A stretch of 64,000 nucleotides of DNA from an uncultured Alphaproteobacteria bacterium (lineage in GTDB: Bacteria; Pseudomonadota; Alphaproteobacteria; RF32; CAG-239): NCBI GenBank assembly GCA_944391705.1, contig CALXUN010000001.1:62001-126000 (forward strand). The letters are read 5' to 3'. This document shows, piece after piece, positions 1-7,132 of this stretch (positions are counted from its first letter, which is position 1; each line of letters begins with the position of its first letter). A program made the translations under genes and the position numbers. The notes under the pieces were generated by a model that was given only the letters and a program-made list of their open reading frames with translations, searched no databases and was not told the origin of the DNA.

Positions 1-49
1 AAAAAATTTCTATATTATCAGACAGGATAACATTTTTAAGGAGAAAATT

Positions 50-766
50 ATGGAAACGAAAAGCTATACTTCAGCTGTGGAAAGAAGCGGCGTTGACGAA
101 GGTTTGCGCGGCTTTATGCTCAAAGTATACAACTACATGGCCGGCGGCCTGTGCTTAACGGCTCTGGTGGCTTATCTTATTGCCAACACCAGTTTGATTA
201 CGTTGTTTTTTAACATCAACACGGCCAGCATGTCCGGACTCGGATGGCTGTTTTTAATTTCGCCGCTGATTATGGTTTTTGTCTTTAACTGGGCGGTTAT
301 GCGCGGTTCGGCAAAACAGGTTCAGGGCGTGTTCTGGGGCTTTGCCGCTTTAATGGGGGCTTCATTGACGCCGATTTTACTTGCTTACACCGCTTCCAGC
401 ATGACCCGTGTCTTTTTAATCACAGCCGGCACTTTCGGTGCCATGAGCCTGTACGGCTACACCACCAAACGCGACTTGACCGGCATGGGTTCGTTTTTGA
501 TTATGGGTTTGTGGGGCGTTATTATTGCCAGCATTGTCAACCTCTTTATGCAAAGCTCAGCCATGTATTATGCCTTATCTTACATTTCGGTTGCCATTTT
601 CGTCGGTTTAACCGCTTATGACACACAGACCATCCGTAACATTTACGCTTCAGCCGATTCTGAGGATTCGCTGACCCGTAAAGCCGTTGCCGGTGCTTTG
701 TCACTGTACATGGACTTTATCAACCTGTTCCTCAATTTGTTAAGAATTATGGGTGACAGAAGATAA
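50..766 (+). CDS. BI-1/YccA (TMBIM) family membrane protein
   Basis: Integral inner-membrane protein of the Bax inhibitor-1 / YbhL / YccA family; members are linked to Ca2+ or pH-dependent leak and to membrane protease control, but the bacterial role is not settled. The 238 residues hold about seven hydrophobic segments and end with the family's C-terminal region (AYDTQTI near residue 190, then a short hydrophobic tail). Length is normal for the family. The start is set by AAGGAG seven bases upstream. It converges on the small HTH-like gene at 818-1099 and shares a bidirectional terminator with it. In some alphaproteobacteria this family follows a ybhL leader RNA; only 49 bases of upstream sequence are visible, so that cannot be judged. 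Confidence 0.9.
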   Translation: METKSYTSAVERSGVDEGLRGFMLKVYNYMAGGLCLTALVAYLIANTSLITLFFNINTASMSGLGWLFLISPLIMVFVFNWAVMRGSAKQVQGVFWGFAALMGASLTPILLAYTASSMTRVFLITAGTFGAMSLYGYTTKRDLTGMGSFLIMGLWGVIIASIVNLFMQSSAMYYALSYISVAIFVGLTAYDTQTIRNIYASADSEDSLTRKAVAGALSLYMDFINLFLNLLRIMGDRR

Positions 767-785
767 CAGTTCGTTTTTTAATATC

Positions 786-812
786 AACCCCGCCTGAAAA
801 GGCGGGGTTTTT
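786..812. terminator. Bidirectional intrinsic terminator
   Basis: A perfect CCCCGCC/GGCGGGG hairpin flanked by A and T runs lies between two convergent genes. The same hairpin ends the second copy of the small HTH-like gene (23805-23831), so it belongs to the duplicated unit. Confidence 0.85.
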
Positions 813-817
813 AATTA

Positions 818-1099
818 TTATTCTTTATCCTTATTTTTATCCTTATCCTTGGCCGGTAAATAATCAATCAAATCGATTTTAACCCGCTTGTCAAAAAACG
901 CCGCCAGCTGCGTCAGATAATTACCGTTAATCTGGCCGCTGCCGCATATCAGATAATCCAATTGCCATTCCGGTATACGGGAAAGTACCGATAAGTCTTC
1001 CAATGATATATCATGACTTTGACGTAATTCCCATAACAGCTTTCGGGTTTCTCGCCGGGTTAATCTTAAGGCCGCGCGTCTTTGTTGTTTATTAAGCAT
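818..1099 (-). CDS. Small HTH-like protein, copy 1 of the duplicated RNA-protein locus
   Basis: I do not recognise a named family. The 93-residue protein starts with a basic segment (RRAALRLTRRETRK), continues with a helical part (LLWELRQSHD, LEDLSVLSRIPEWQLDYLI) that looks like an Xre-type helix-turn-helix, and ends in a charged Lys/Asp/Glu tail. A paralogue lies at 23521-23796, with about 14 substitutions and a two-residue tail difference by eye. The ATG at 1105 is only 3 bases from AAGGAG, while the ATG at 1099 has 9 bases. In copy 2 the first ATG is out of frame, so I chose 1099. The gene lies directly behind a conserved structured RNA and its terminator, which suggests regulation by that RNA or binding to it. 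DNA or RNA binding is inferred only. Confidence 0.75.
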   Translation of the reverse strand: MLNKQQRRAALRLTRRETRKLLWELRQSHDISLEDLSVLSRIPEWQLDYLICGSGQINGNYLTQLAAFFDKRVKIDLIDYLPAKDKDKNKDKE

Positions 1100-1130
1100 A
1101 TTCATAAGCTCCTTTCTTTTGTTAATATTA

Positions 1131-1288
1131 AAAACAAAACCGCTTTGAAAATCAAAGCGGAGGAGCTCAAAAACTGTCGATCACAGTCCCCGTTATTCGT
1201 GCCAAAGGCCTTATTTCCGGGACTCCCCCAAAGAAGGAGTTTTTGATCGAAGATGTTTTTGAGACACCACCATCAAGCGACGGCAGTG
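1131..1288 (-). ncRNA. Conserved structured RNA, copy 1, upstream of the small HTH-like gene
   Basis: About 158 nt, homologous to 23327-23487. From 5' to 3' on the minus strand: a 10-bp hairpin (CACUGCCGUC with GAUGGUGGUG); a long-range helix CUCAAAAAC/GUUUUUGAG continued by CGAUCA/UGAUCG; inside it a hairpin ACUCC/GGAGU and a stem GUCCCG/CGGGGAC around the conserved GCCUUUGGC hairpin with flanking GAAAUAAG and CGAAUAA; then an intrinsic terminator. The long helix differs in sequence in the other copy but still pairs, which is direct evidence for structure. AGCUCCU before the terminator is complementary to the Shine-Dalgarno sequence of the following gene. It could be a leader or riboswitch, or a free small RNA. 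I do not recognise a known family. Confidence 0.8.
1140..1160 (-). terminator. Intrinsic terminator of RNA copy 1
   Basis: A perfect hairpin CCGCTTTG/CAAAGCGG is followed on the minus strand by TTTTGTTTTT. It stands between the RNA and the small HTH-like gene, so expression of the gene needs read-through or a second promoter. Confidence 0.8.
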
Positions 1289-1290
1289 CC

Positions 1291-1319
1291 TATATTAAAG
1301 AAATTCCCCATTTTTGCAA
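1291..1319 (-). promoter_or_regulatory. Promoter of structured RNA copy 1
   Basis: A -35-like TTGCAA and a -10-like AATATA are 17 bases apart on the minus strand. The same two boxes, spacing and most of the spacer are kept in front of copy 2, so the promoter is part of the conserved unit. Confidence 0.65.
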
Positions 1320-1391
1320 GCGTTTTTAAATCCGGATATTTAAATTTCAAATTACAGGAATATATACATTAAAAAATTTTGGAGAATTGTC

Positions 1392-2222
1392 ATGGAAAAA
1401 CGAATTTGTCTGTTAGCCGGATATGATAAAAATAACACCATTGAAGATTACGTCGTCTTTTTAGTTCAAGAGCTTTCCAAAATCAGCGATGTTTATTATT
1501 TTGCCGACGGCGAAATGCCGGCAGCAGAACTGGGTAAAATCCGCCCTTATACCGAATATGCGGAATCCGCACCGCACCAGGGACATGATTTCGGCTCCTG
1601 GCAATATTTAATCCATTATATCGGCTGGAACAAAATCGGGCAATATGATGAAATGATTATCTGCAATGACAGCATTTACGGCCCGATGACCAGCATGCAG
1701 GATATTTTTGATTATATGGAACTCCGCGGTTATGATTTCTGGGGCCTGACCGAAAACTATCATAGCAATTATCATCTGGACAGCTATTTTATGGTTTTCA
1801 ACAACGATATTCTGAAAAATATCAAATTTCAGGAATTCTGGAAAAACATTACCCCGGGCTTTAACCGCAAAACTTATGAAACGGTTTTAACCCCGTTTTT
1901 AACCGAACTGGGTTTTGTCGGCAACAGTTACATCAAAAATTACAAAAAAGATGATATATTGGCCTATCCGCTGCATTTGCTGGAAACCAAAAAAATGCCT
2001 TTTATCCGGATAAAATCCTTAAAAGAACCGGAATTTCACCTCAAGGAGCCGGTTTTTAACATCGACGGGCGTATCCGTAAAAAAAGCGGTTATGATACCG
2101 GGATGATAAAAAAACATTTGGCAGCAGTGGATGATTTTTCCGGTTTCGGCATAAAATATTATCTTAAAAATACCGTGAATACTTTAAAATCAAAGTTTGA
2201 TAATTTTATTCCCCGGATTTAA
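1392..2222 (+). CDS. Rhamnan synthesis protein F (RgpF)-like glycan protein
   Basis: Resembles the RgpF domain found in polysaccharide assembly proteins that build rhamnose-containing or similar cell-surface glycans. Visible family features in the 276 residues are the N-terminal Rossmann-like strand (RICLLAGYD), the stretch HDFGSWQYLI, CNDSIYGP near residue 97, and DFWGLTEN near residue 117. The length matches a stand-alone domain. No other glycan gene is adjacent, and a nitroreductase follows 41 bases later. The start is supported by GGAG about 8 bases upstream. Substrate unknown. Confidence 0.8.
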   Translation: MEKRICLLAGYDKNNTIEDYVVFLVQELSKISDVYYFADGEMPAAELGKIRPYTEYAESAPHQGHDFGSWQYLIHYIGWNKIGQYDEMIICNDSIYGPMTSMQDIFDYMELRGYDFWGLTENYHSNYHLDSYFMVFNNDILKNIKFQEFWKNITPGFNRKTYETVLTPFLTELGFVGNSYIKNYKKDDILAYPLHLLETKKMPFIRIKSLKEPEFHLKEPVFNIDGRIRKKSGYDTGMIKKHLAAVDDFSGFGIKYYLKNTVNTLKSKFDNFIPRI

Positions 2223-2263
2223 AATTAAAACGATTTAAGGATTTTTCCAACCAGGAGAATAAA

Positions 2264-2824
2264 ATGCCGTTTGAAAAAGAACTTTCCAAAGCACCTGTCC
2301 GCCTGCCCAATCCGCATATTTCGGATTCGCTGCTGCAAATCATAAACAACCGGGTTTCCACCAAGGAATATTGCAGCAAACGCTTGGATGAACAGGATAT
2401 CAGCAATATTTTATGGGCTGCTTTCGGTAAAAACAAAAAAGGAACCCGTACAATTCCGACCGCTTTAAATGAAAAGAATCTTAAAATTTTTATGCTTAAT
2501 GAAAAAGGTATCTGGCTTTATGACGGTGAAAATCATACTTTAAATAAAATTTCAAATGAAAATGCCCTGCCCTGTCTTGCCCGGCAGGATTATGTACAAA
2601 GCGGTTCGCTTAATCTGGTATATACCGGAAGCAACCCGGATTATTCACCCCTGCACGCCGGTTCGGCTTATCAGAATGTTTACTTATATGCCACGGAAAA
2701 AGGGTTAGGGACGGTTGTCCGCGGCTTTATCGATAAAGAAAAACTTCACCGTGCCTTAGGCCTAAGAGAAGATGAATTCGTCATCATTCATCAGTTAATC
2801 GGTTATCCTGATAAAAAAGATTAA
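2264..2824 (+). CDS. SagB/ThcOx-type nitroreductase family protein
   Basis: FMN-dependent oxidoreductase of the nitroreductase superfamily, closest in look to the stand-alone SagB-type group. The early motif NNRVSTKEYCSKRLDEQD matches the family's R-S-x-R-x-[FY] flavin-binding start, NILWAAFG follows, and the C-terminal half has HAGSAYQNVYLYA and GLGTVVRGF, which in relatives line the flavin pocket. At 186 residues it is one compact domain. AGGAG lies 7 bases before the ATG. It may be co-transcribed with the RgpF-like gene. There is no peptide substrate gene nearby, so a role in RiPP synthesis is not supported and the substrate is unknown. Confidence 0.8.
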   Translation: MPFEKELSKAPVRLPNPHISDSLLQIINNRVSTKEYCSKRLDEQDISNILWAAFGKNKKGTRTIPTALNEKNLKIFMLNEKGIWLYDGENHTLNKISNENALPCLARQDYVQSGSLNLVYTGSNPDYSPLHAGSAYQNVYLYATEKGLGTVVRGFIDKEKLHRALGLREDEFVIIHQLIGYPDKKD

Positions 2825-2870
2825 AAAAACACTTGCGAAATAAAAAAAAAGAATATAGAAAGAGGGGCAT

Positions 2871-2961
2871 GGATAGATGGCCGAGTGGTCGAAGGCGCAC
2901 GATTGGAAATCGTGTGTACCCCTAAAGGGTACCGTGAGTTCGAATCTCACTCTATCCGCCA
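2871..2961 (+). tRNA. tRNA-Ser (GGA)
   Basis: A complete class II tRNA. The 7-bp acceptor stem is GGATAGA/TCTATCC with discriminator G and encoded CCA (2959-2961). The anticodon loop is TTGGAAA, reading GGA (UCC/UCU codons). The long variable arm and the T arm GTGAG-TTCGAAT-CTCAC are present. A promoter-like TTGCGA is at 2833 and TATAGA about 2855. The apparent reading frame crossing this gene is not a protein. The last 19 bases of the tRNA and the following terminator are repeated at 3131-3204. Confidence 0.97.
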
Positions 2962-3204
2962 TTTTAAGGAAAGCCCCTGCGAAAGCGGGGGTTTTGCTTA
3001 AAATGATGAGGGAGAGTAGAGTTCGAACTCACGGAATGAGTGAGTTCGACTACCAGCGAAAGGCGGGCGATAGAACGCCGGTCGGCTTAGACAAAGCCGA
3101 TGAGCGCCGTGAACGGAGCTTAAGCGGAGTAATCTCACTCTATCCGCCATTTTAAGGAAAGCCCCTGCCATAAGCGGGGGTTTTGCTTAAAATGATGAGG
3201 GAGA
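2943..3204 (+). repeat. tRNA-Ser 3'-end duplication with inserted structured core
   Basis: Positions 2943-3015 and 3131-3204 are near-identical direct repeats of about 73 bp. Each holds the last 19 bases of tRNA-Ser, the terminator and AAAATGATGAGGGAGA. Between them lies a GC-rich stretch (about 3016-3130). It starts with a long hairpin built from the tRNA T-arm sequence (TCGAACTCAC/GTGAGTTCGA), then has GGCGGGCG-NN-AGAACGCCGGTCG, then a CGGCTT/AAGCCG hairpin. The GGCGGGCG core also occurs behind tRNA-Leu (about 7770-7794). Possible explanations are a small element that inserts at tRNA 3' ends, or a remnant of att sites. No integrase is visible. Confidence 0.75.
2971..3000 (+). terminator. 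Terminator behind tRNA-Ser
   Basis: A GCCCCTGC/GCGGGGG hairpin is followed by TTTTGCTT. A near-identical second copy is at 3159-3189, part of the duplication described next. Confidence 0.75.
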
Positions 3205-3211
3205 ATACAAT

Positions 3212-3568
3212 TTATCTTTTAGCCCCTTTCTCTAATTTGTTTCGTAACATTACTTCTTTAGCATCTTCAATTTGACTGTCAGACGTTTTTTTGTGTTTTT
3301 CTGTGATTTCTCCGGTTTTGCTATCTCCTGTTTTTCCCATATTACCGGAAAGACCAACATCTTCCAACCCTTGTTTTATATAATTTTGTTTGTTTTCCAA
3401 TGGGTCACAATGACGCAATTTGCCTCTTAAATAATGAAGTTTACGCATACTTTCATCGGCATATTCAAATTCGCCGGTTTTTTCATTATACCGCCATTCA
3501 GGCGCTTTACGATTCATTGTAAATGTGTTTTTTTTCAACTTTAAAGATTCTTTTCGGGGCTGTACCAT
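3212..3568 (-). CDS. Hypothetical protein, charged, near tRNA-Ser
   Basis: Not recognised. The C-terminal hundred residues are charged and polar (EWRYNEKTGEFEYADES, then a Lys/Glu-rich tail) with no membrane segment or signal peptide. The frame runs upstream to 3658, but the first 30 codons look like a translated dispersed repeat rather than protein (DPWYSPTLSAHRVTG). I therefore place the start at the ATG at 3568; the ATG at 3517 is an alternative. No start has a good ribosome binding site. Its position behind the tRNA-Ser duplication makes a relic of transferred DNA possible. Confidence 0.4.
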   Translation of the reverse strand: MVQPRKESLKLKKNTFTMNRKAPEWRYNEKTGEFEYADESMRKLHYLRGKLRHCDPLENKQNYIKQGLEDVGLSGNMGKTGDSKTGEITEKHKKTSDSQIEDAKEVMLRNKLEKGAKR

Positions 3569-3784
3569 TCGCACCGTCACCGCTTGCGAGACAGACCTAT
3601 CAGTCCATCTCCCTGTCACCCTATGAGCCGACAACGTCGGCGAATACCAGGGGTCCATAAAAACAAGGCTTAGATATTTTTATGGATGTCTAATCCAAAA
3701 CACTCAGTATTTTGAAGTCATAATATCCAAGCGTCAGCCGCATCATACATCATCGCTCTATGATACATAAAAGCTTTAACAAAC

Positions 3785-3815
3785 AAAAAAGGGCGCGCTT
3801 CACAGCGAACCCTTT
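3785..3815 (-). terminator. Terminator of the M16-like gene
   Basis: On the minus strand AAAGGG, a CGCT/AGCG inner stem and CCCTTTTTTG form a hairpin with a T run just behind the stop of the 3845-5029 gene. The remaining bases of the 3659-3844 gap show no gene. Confidence 0.6.
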
Positions 3816-3844
3816 TAAACACACTATGCATTAAAGAGAATTTC

Positions 3845-5029
3845 TTACTTCATTTTCTCTTCCAGCTCTTCCTTACCATAATATGGTTCACGACCATACA
3901 GTACGCAAGTAAAAGGCTTTGAGAAAATTTCTCTGGCGATGTCCTGAACATCCCGAGCCGATACCTGCCATGTAGCGGTGATACGATCGGCGACATCATA
4001 CATTTCGCCATGCCTTAAGATTTGCCAAGCAACCTCAACGGCGGCAGCTTCCGGATCACCGAATTTGAACAGCTTTTCTGTCATAGCCACATTTCTCGAC
4101 GCTTCCATCCGGCGCTCAGATGCCAGCTCATTCTTTAACCGGCTGATATTCCGGCAAATGACATCCAACAAACGGTTCATCTCGAAATTTGCGGCACATT
4201 CGGCGGCAACCCGCAATGTCCTGCAGCCATAATACCCGGCAATTTTGACTTCCGTCGTCGCATCGATTCCGGAATCCACAAAAGACCTGTCAAGCCTTCC
4301 GGAAAGCATCGACATCAGTACATTAGCTTCAGCCACATTGGAAAGTGTCGTCACATCCCAACCGATCAACACGCGGTTGAAAGCAGGTTCCGAACCTTGA
4401 AGAACGGCATACCCTCCCGTATATACAGGAAGACCTGCTTTTTGTTCCTCACCGGCCGGCACACTTTCAAAAATCTGGCGGATCTGTGCAAGAACAACAT
4501 CTTCTTTCGCCCTGCCGCTGAAACTTACCACCAGATTCTTGCCGGTGTAATAAGTATCATGCAGATTTTGCAAATCCTCAATCGAAATACTTAGAAGCGA
4601 CTGGATGTACGCTTCCGTATCCCAAATCTGATGCCCGTTGAATGCCGTATGCTTATACAACAATTTCAACTGGCGGCGCGGCAGAACATTTCTGTCACGG
4701 GTGTGACGGATAATATCCGTTACCGCCTCATTTAGCAATTCCGGTGACAAAACCGGATTGTTTATCAGATTCGCCAACTCTCCGAGTTTCTGGAAGGCTT
4801 CCTCTTTTGTCGTACCGCCGGTCAGATACGATGTAATCGTTCCGCCGTAAACAGTTTGCACATTCGGATTCTGGAGCATCAGTATTTTTTCGTAAACTGA
4901 TGCTATGCCCAACTTCGGTTCGTTGATGTGTCCAACCTTTACCGTTACTGCAACAGTAAATCCATCTCCCTCTCTGCTGTTCGAAACGACTGTAACGCCG
5001 TTTGCCAAAGTGTATGTTTTTGTCTTCAT
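3845..5029 (-). CDS. M16 (insulinase-like) peptidase homologue lacking the zinc motif
   Basis: The fold is that of one M16 half-pair of domains. Visible family features are the N-terminal TYTLANGVTVVS strand, INEPKLGIASVYEKILM where active enzymes carry a HxxEH helix, a central YTGKNLVVSFSG, and the C-terminal KPFTCVLYG. The zinc ligands are absent: the HxxEH positions read VYEKI. That makes it a probable non-catalytic subunit like the alpha chain of mitochondrial MPP or PqqF partners. Length (394) suits one chain of such a heterodimer, but no active partner lies nearby. It stands alone between AT-rich gaps; the 5030-5229 gap shows only AT-rich sequence. Confidence 0.85.
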   Translation of the reverse strand: MKTKTYTLANGVTVVSNSREGDGFTVAVTVKVGHINEPKLGIASVYEKILMLQNPNVQTVYGGTITSYLTGGTTKEEAFQKLGELANLINNPVLSPELLNEAVTDIIRHTRDRNVLPRRQLKLLYKHTAFNGHQIWDTEAYIQSLLSISIEDLQNLHDTYYTGKNLVVSFSGRAKEDVVLAQIRQIFESVPAGEEQKAGLPVYTGGYAVLQGSEPAFNRVLIGWDVTTLSNVAEANVLMSMLSGRLDRSFVDSGIDATTEVKIAGYYGCRTLRVAAECAANFEMNRLLDVICRNISRLKNELASERRMEASRNVAMTEKLFKFGDPEAAAVEVAWQILRHGEMYDVADRITATWQVSARDVQDIAREIFSKPFTCVLYGREPYYGKEELEEKMK

Positions 5030-5229
5030 ATAAAATAAAAATTAAGAATTAATAATAGAAAACTGATTACAAAGTACTCTCTTTAGTTAATTTTGTCAAT
5101 AATTTTTATGATTTTTTTTTGAAAAAACTTAAAAACCTCTTTGTTTTTTTGGCAATCAACACAAAATATATTATTTATTTTTATTGAAAATTAACCCATT
5201 AAGCTTATTTTATTTTCAAGGAGAAAAAT

Positions 5230-5829
5230 ATGGAAAATGCTTTTTTAAAATCAATTTTAAAACGCCGTTCTTTCTATAATCTTGGCAAAAAATTGCCAAT
5301 AAACAACTCTGAACTGGTAAAGGAAATTGCAGAAGCCTTAAAAAACACCCCCAGTGCTTTTAATTCCCAATCTGCCCGAGTCGTTTTGCTGCTAAAAGAC
5401 AATCATCAAAAATTATGGAACATCGTTAAAGAAACTTTGAAAAGAAGTATACCGGCCGAAAAATTTGCGCCGACCGAAGCAAAAATAAATTCTTTTGCCG
5501 CCGCATACGGAACAATTCTTTATTTTGAAGAAGAAAAAACCATACAAAAACTTCAACAGGACTTTCCTTTATATAAAGAAAATTTTCCGGTTTGGGGCCA
5601 ACAGGCAAACGGCATGTTACAGTTTGTCATCTGGACAATGCTTGCCGAACAAAATATCGGCGCCAGCCTGCAGCATTACAATCCGCTGATTGATGATGAG
5701 GTAAAAAAAACATGGAACTTGCCGCAAAGTTGGAAACTGATTGCCCAAATGCCTTTCGGTAGTATGACTGCCCCGGCAGGCGATAAAACCTTTTTACCGA
5801 TAGAAGAACGCTTGCGTATTTTTGATTAA
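5230..5829 (+). CDS. Frm2/Hbn1-like nitroreductase family protein
   Basis: FMN-binding oxidoreductase of the fungal Frm2/Hbn1-like nitroreductase group, which also occurs in bacteria and is linked to lipid or redox stress. Family features in the 199 residues are the opening LKRRSFYNLGK, NTPSAFNSQSARVVLL near residue 40, AYGTILYFEEE near residue 95, and the C-terminal GSMTAPAGDKTF. AAGGAG lies 8 bases before the ATG. It is a single-gene unit ending in a hairpin terminator shared with the convergent phosphatase gene. Confidence 0.88.
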   Translation: MENAFLKSILKRRSFYNLGKKLPINNSELVKEIAEALKNTPSAFNSQSARVVLLLKDNHQKLWNIVKETLKRSIPAEKFAPTEAKINSFAAAYGTILYFEEEKTIQKLQQDFPLYKENFPVWGQQANGMLQFVIWTMLAEQNIGASLQHYNPLIDDEVKKTWNLPQSWKLIAQMPFGSMTAPAGDKTFLPIEERLRIFD

Positions 5830-5833
5830 TTTA

Positions 5834-5870
5834 ACGGGGTTTTTTAAGGTTAAAGCCTAAAAAAACCCCG
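5834..5870. terminator. Bidirectional terminator
   Basis: The hairpin GGGGTTTTTT/AAAAAACCCC lies between two convergent genes and has T-rich arms on both strands. Confidence 0.7.
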
Positions 5871-5879
5871 CCATACTTT

Positions 5880-6446
5880 TCAAAGAATTTTCCAAATTCC
5901 GTCGTGCCACACCAAATGAACAAGTTTGGCATTCGGCAATTTTCTGCCATCACCACCAACAGATACCAAAAACAACCTTAATACTGAACTATGAGAAGAT
6001 ATGGCAATGTTTGTTTCTTTGGCAGCCAAAAGAACTCTCACGATTCTTTGCATTCTTGCTAAAATCTGGCGTTTTGTTTCCCCGCCCGGAAAACCGATAT
6101 CCATACTTTCAGGAGAACACCAGTTTTTCATAATTTCCGGCCAATAACGGTATACATCGTCAAAACAAACACCTTCGGCAATTCCCAAATCGCCTTCTGT
6201 TAAATCTTCCATGATCACAATCGGAATCTTCAACCTTTCAGCAATAATATTCGTTGTTTCCAAGGCTCTTTTCAGCGGACTGCTGTAAATAACTTCAGCA
6301 TCGGCAATTTCGGTAGTTTCAGCCAACTTTTCTGCTTGCCGTCTTCCGATATCATTTAAGCCGACATCCAACTTCCGTCCTTGTATGATGCCACGGCGGT
6401 TAAAATCTGTTTCACCATGTCGAAATAAATAAAAATTTTTTTTCAT
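5880..6446 (-). CDS. Histidine phosphatase superfamily protein (phosphoglycerate-mutase-like)
   Basis: Phosphatase of the branch-1 histidine phosphatase superfamily. The catalytic RHGET near residue 9 supplies the phosphorylated histidine, followed by GRKLDVGLNDIGRRQA, SSPLKRALET near residue 56, a proton-donor Glu region (EDLTEGDLG), and SHSSVLR near residue 153, the second catalytic His. At 188 residues it is the size of CobC/GpmB-type enzymes. I start at the ATG at 6446 because it begins the conserved strand; the upstream ATG at 6455 adds three residues. Substrate cannot be told. Confidence 0.88.
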   Translation of the reverse strand: MKKNFYLFRHGETDFNRRGIIQGRKLDVGLNDIGRRQAEKLAETTEIADAEVIYSSPLKRALETTNIIAERLKIPIVIMEDLTEGDLGIAEGVCFDDVYRYWPEIMKNWCSPESMDIGFPGGETKRQILARMQRIVRVLLAAKETNIAISSHSSVLRLFLVSVGGDGRKLPNAKLVHLVWHDGIWKIL

Positions 6447-6561
6447 AATAAACATAAAAATAAAAAAACAACATGATTGTATATTTTTTTATTTTAATTT
6501 CAAGAAATAATGCTTGATACATTGTAAACAGCGTTGTAAAAAACACCCAAAGGATAATCCT

Positions 6562-7131
6562 ATGCAAAATACAAATATCTTTTATCGGTTGTTTTGGTTG
6601 TTTAAGGCCAATATTATCATAAGTTGTCTGGCCGTTGGCGGCGGATATATGATAATTCCGCTGATAAAAAAACAGTTTATTGATAAAAAACAAGCTTTTT
6701 CTTTTGATGACTTAATGGAAATGTCTGCTGTTGCCCAATCGGCTCCGGGAGCCATAGCCATCAATCTGGCAGCTATTACCGGATACAAAATTGCCGGTAT
6801 TCCGGGAGCCGTCATCAGTTGTATTGCCGCCATACTGCCACCACTATTAATCATATCGGCAATAGCTTCATGTTATGAACAGTTTATTCAAAACCACTAT
6901 TTGAATGCCGCCTTCAAAGGTATGTTAGCCGCAATTGCCGCCATCATCATCGATGTTGTATATGACATGATAAAGAATGTGGCTAAAAACAAAGACCGGT
7001 TCGGATTGATTATGGCCGCGCTTATTTTTTCTGCAGCTTTTCTATTTAACATCAATGCTATTTTGTTAATAATAATATCTTTATTTATCTATACCGCCGT
7101 ATTCCGGTTCTTAAAAAAGGATAAAAAGTAA
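6562..7131 (+). CDS. chrA: Chromate transporter, first half (short-chain CHR)
   Basis: Short-chain CHR family membrane protein, one half of a two-gene transporter annotated as chromate ion efflux. The 189 residues show VGGGYMIIPLI near residue 22, QSAPGAIAINLAAITGYK near residue 60 and five or six hydrophobic segments. The frame extends upstream to 6514 but AAAGGA 7-8 bases before 6562 and the family pattern favour this start. The second half follows after 1 base, so the two are translationally coupled. Substrate specificity is by family only. Confidence 0.88.
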   Translation: MQNTNIFYRLFWLFKANIIISCLAVGGGYMIIPLIKKQFIDKKQAFSFDDLMEMSAVAQSAPGAIAINLAAITGYKIAGIPGAVISCIAAILPPLLIISAIASCYEQFIQNHYLNAAFKGMLAAIAAIIIDVVYDMIKNVAKNKDRFGLIMAALIFSAAFLFNINAILLIIISLFIYTAVFRFLKKDKK

Positions 7132-7132
7132 G

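Noticed and set aside
1131..1288. 6S RNA, SRP RNA or RNase P RNA for the duplicated RNA
   Set aside because: It lacks the large closed bubble with end-to-end pairing of 6S, the SRP tetraloop motif and the RNase P core sequences. I can only judge by eye, so an Rfam search is the proper test.
2877..3155. Open frame of 92 codons on the plus strand
   Set aside because: It runs through tRNA-Ser and the duplicated tRNA end; it is a well-known kind of false protein.
2943..3204. att sites of a full genomic island at tRNA-Ser
   Set aside because: The repeats are only 188 bases apart and no integrase or cargo lies between them.
6412..6693. 93-codon minus-strand frame between the phosphatase and chrA
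   Set aside because: It overlaps chrA coding sequence and an AT-rich promoter region and reads like low-complexity sequence.
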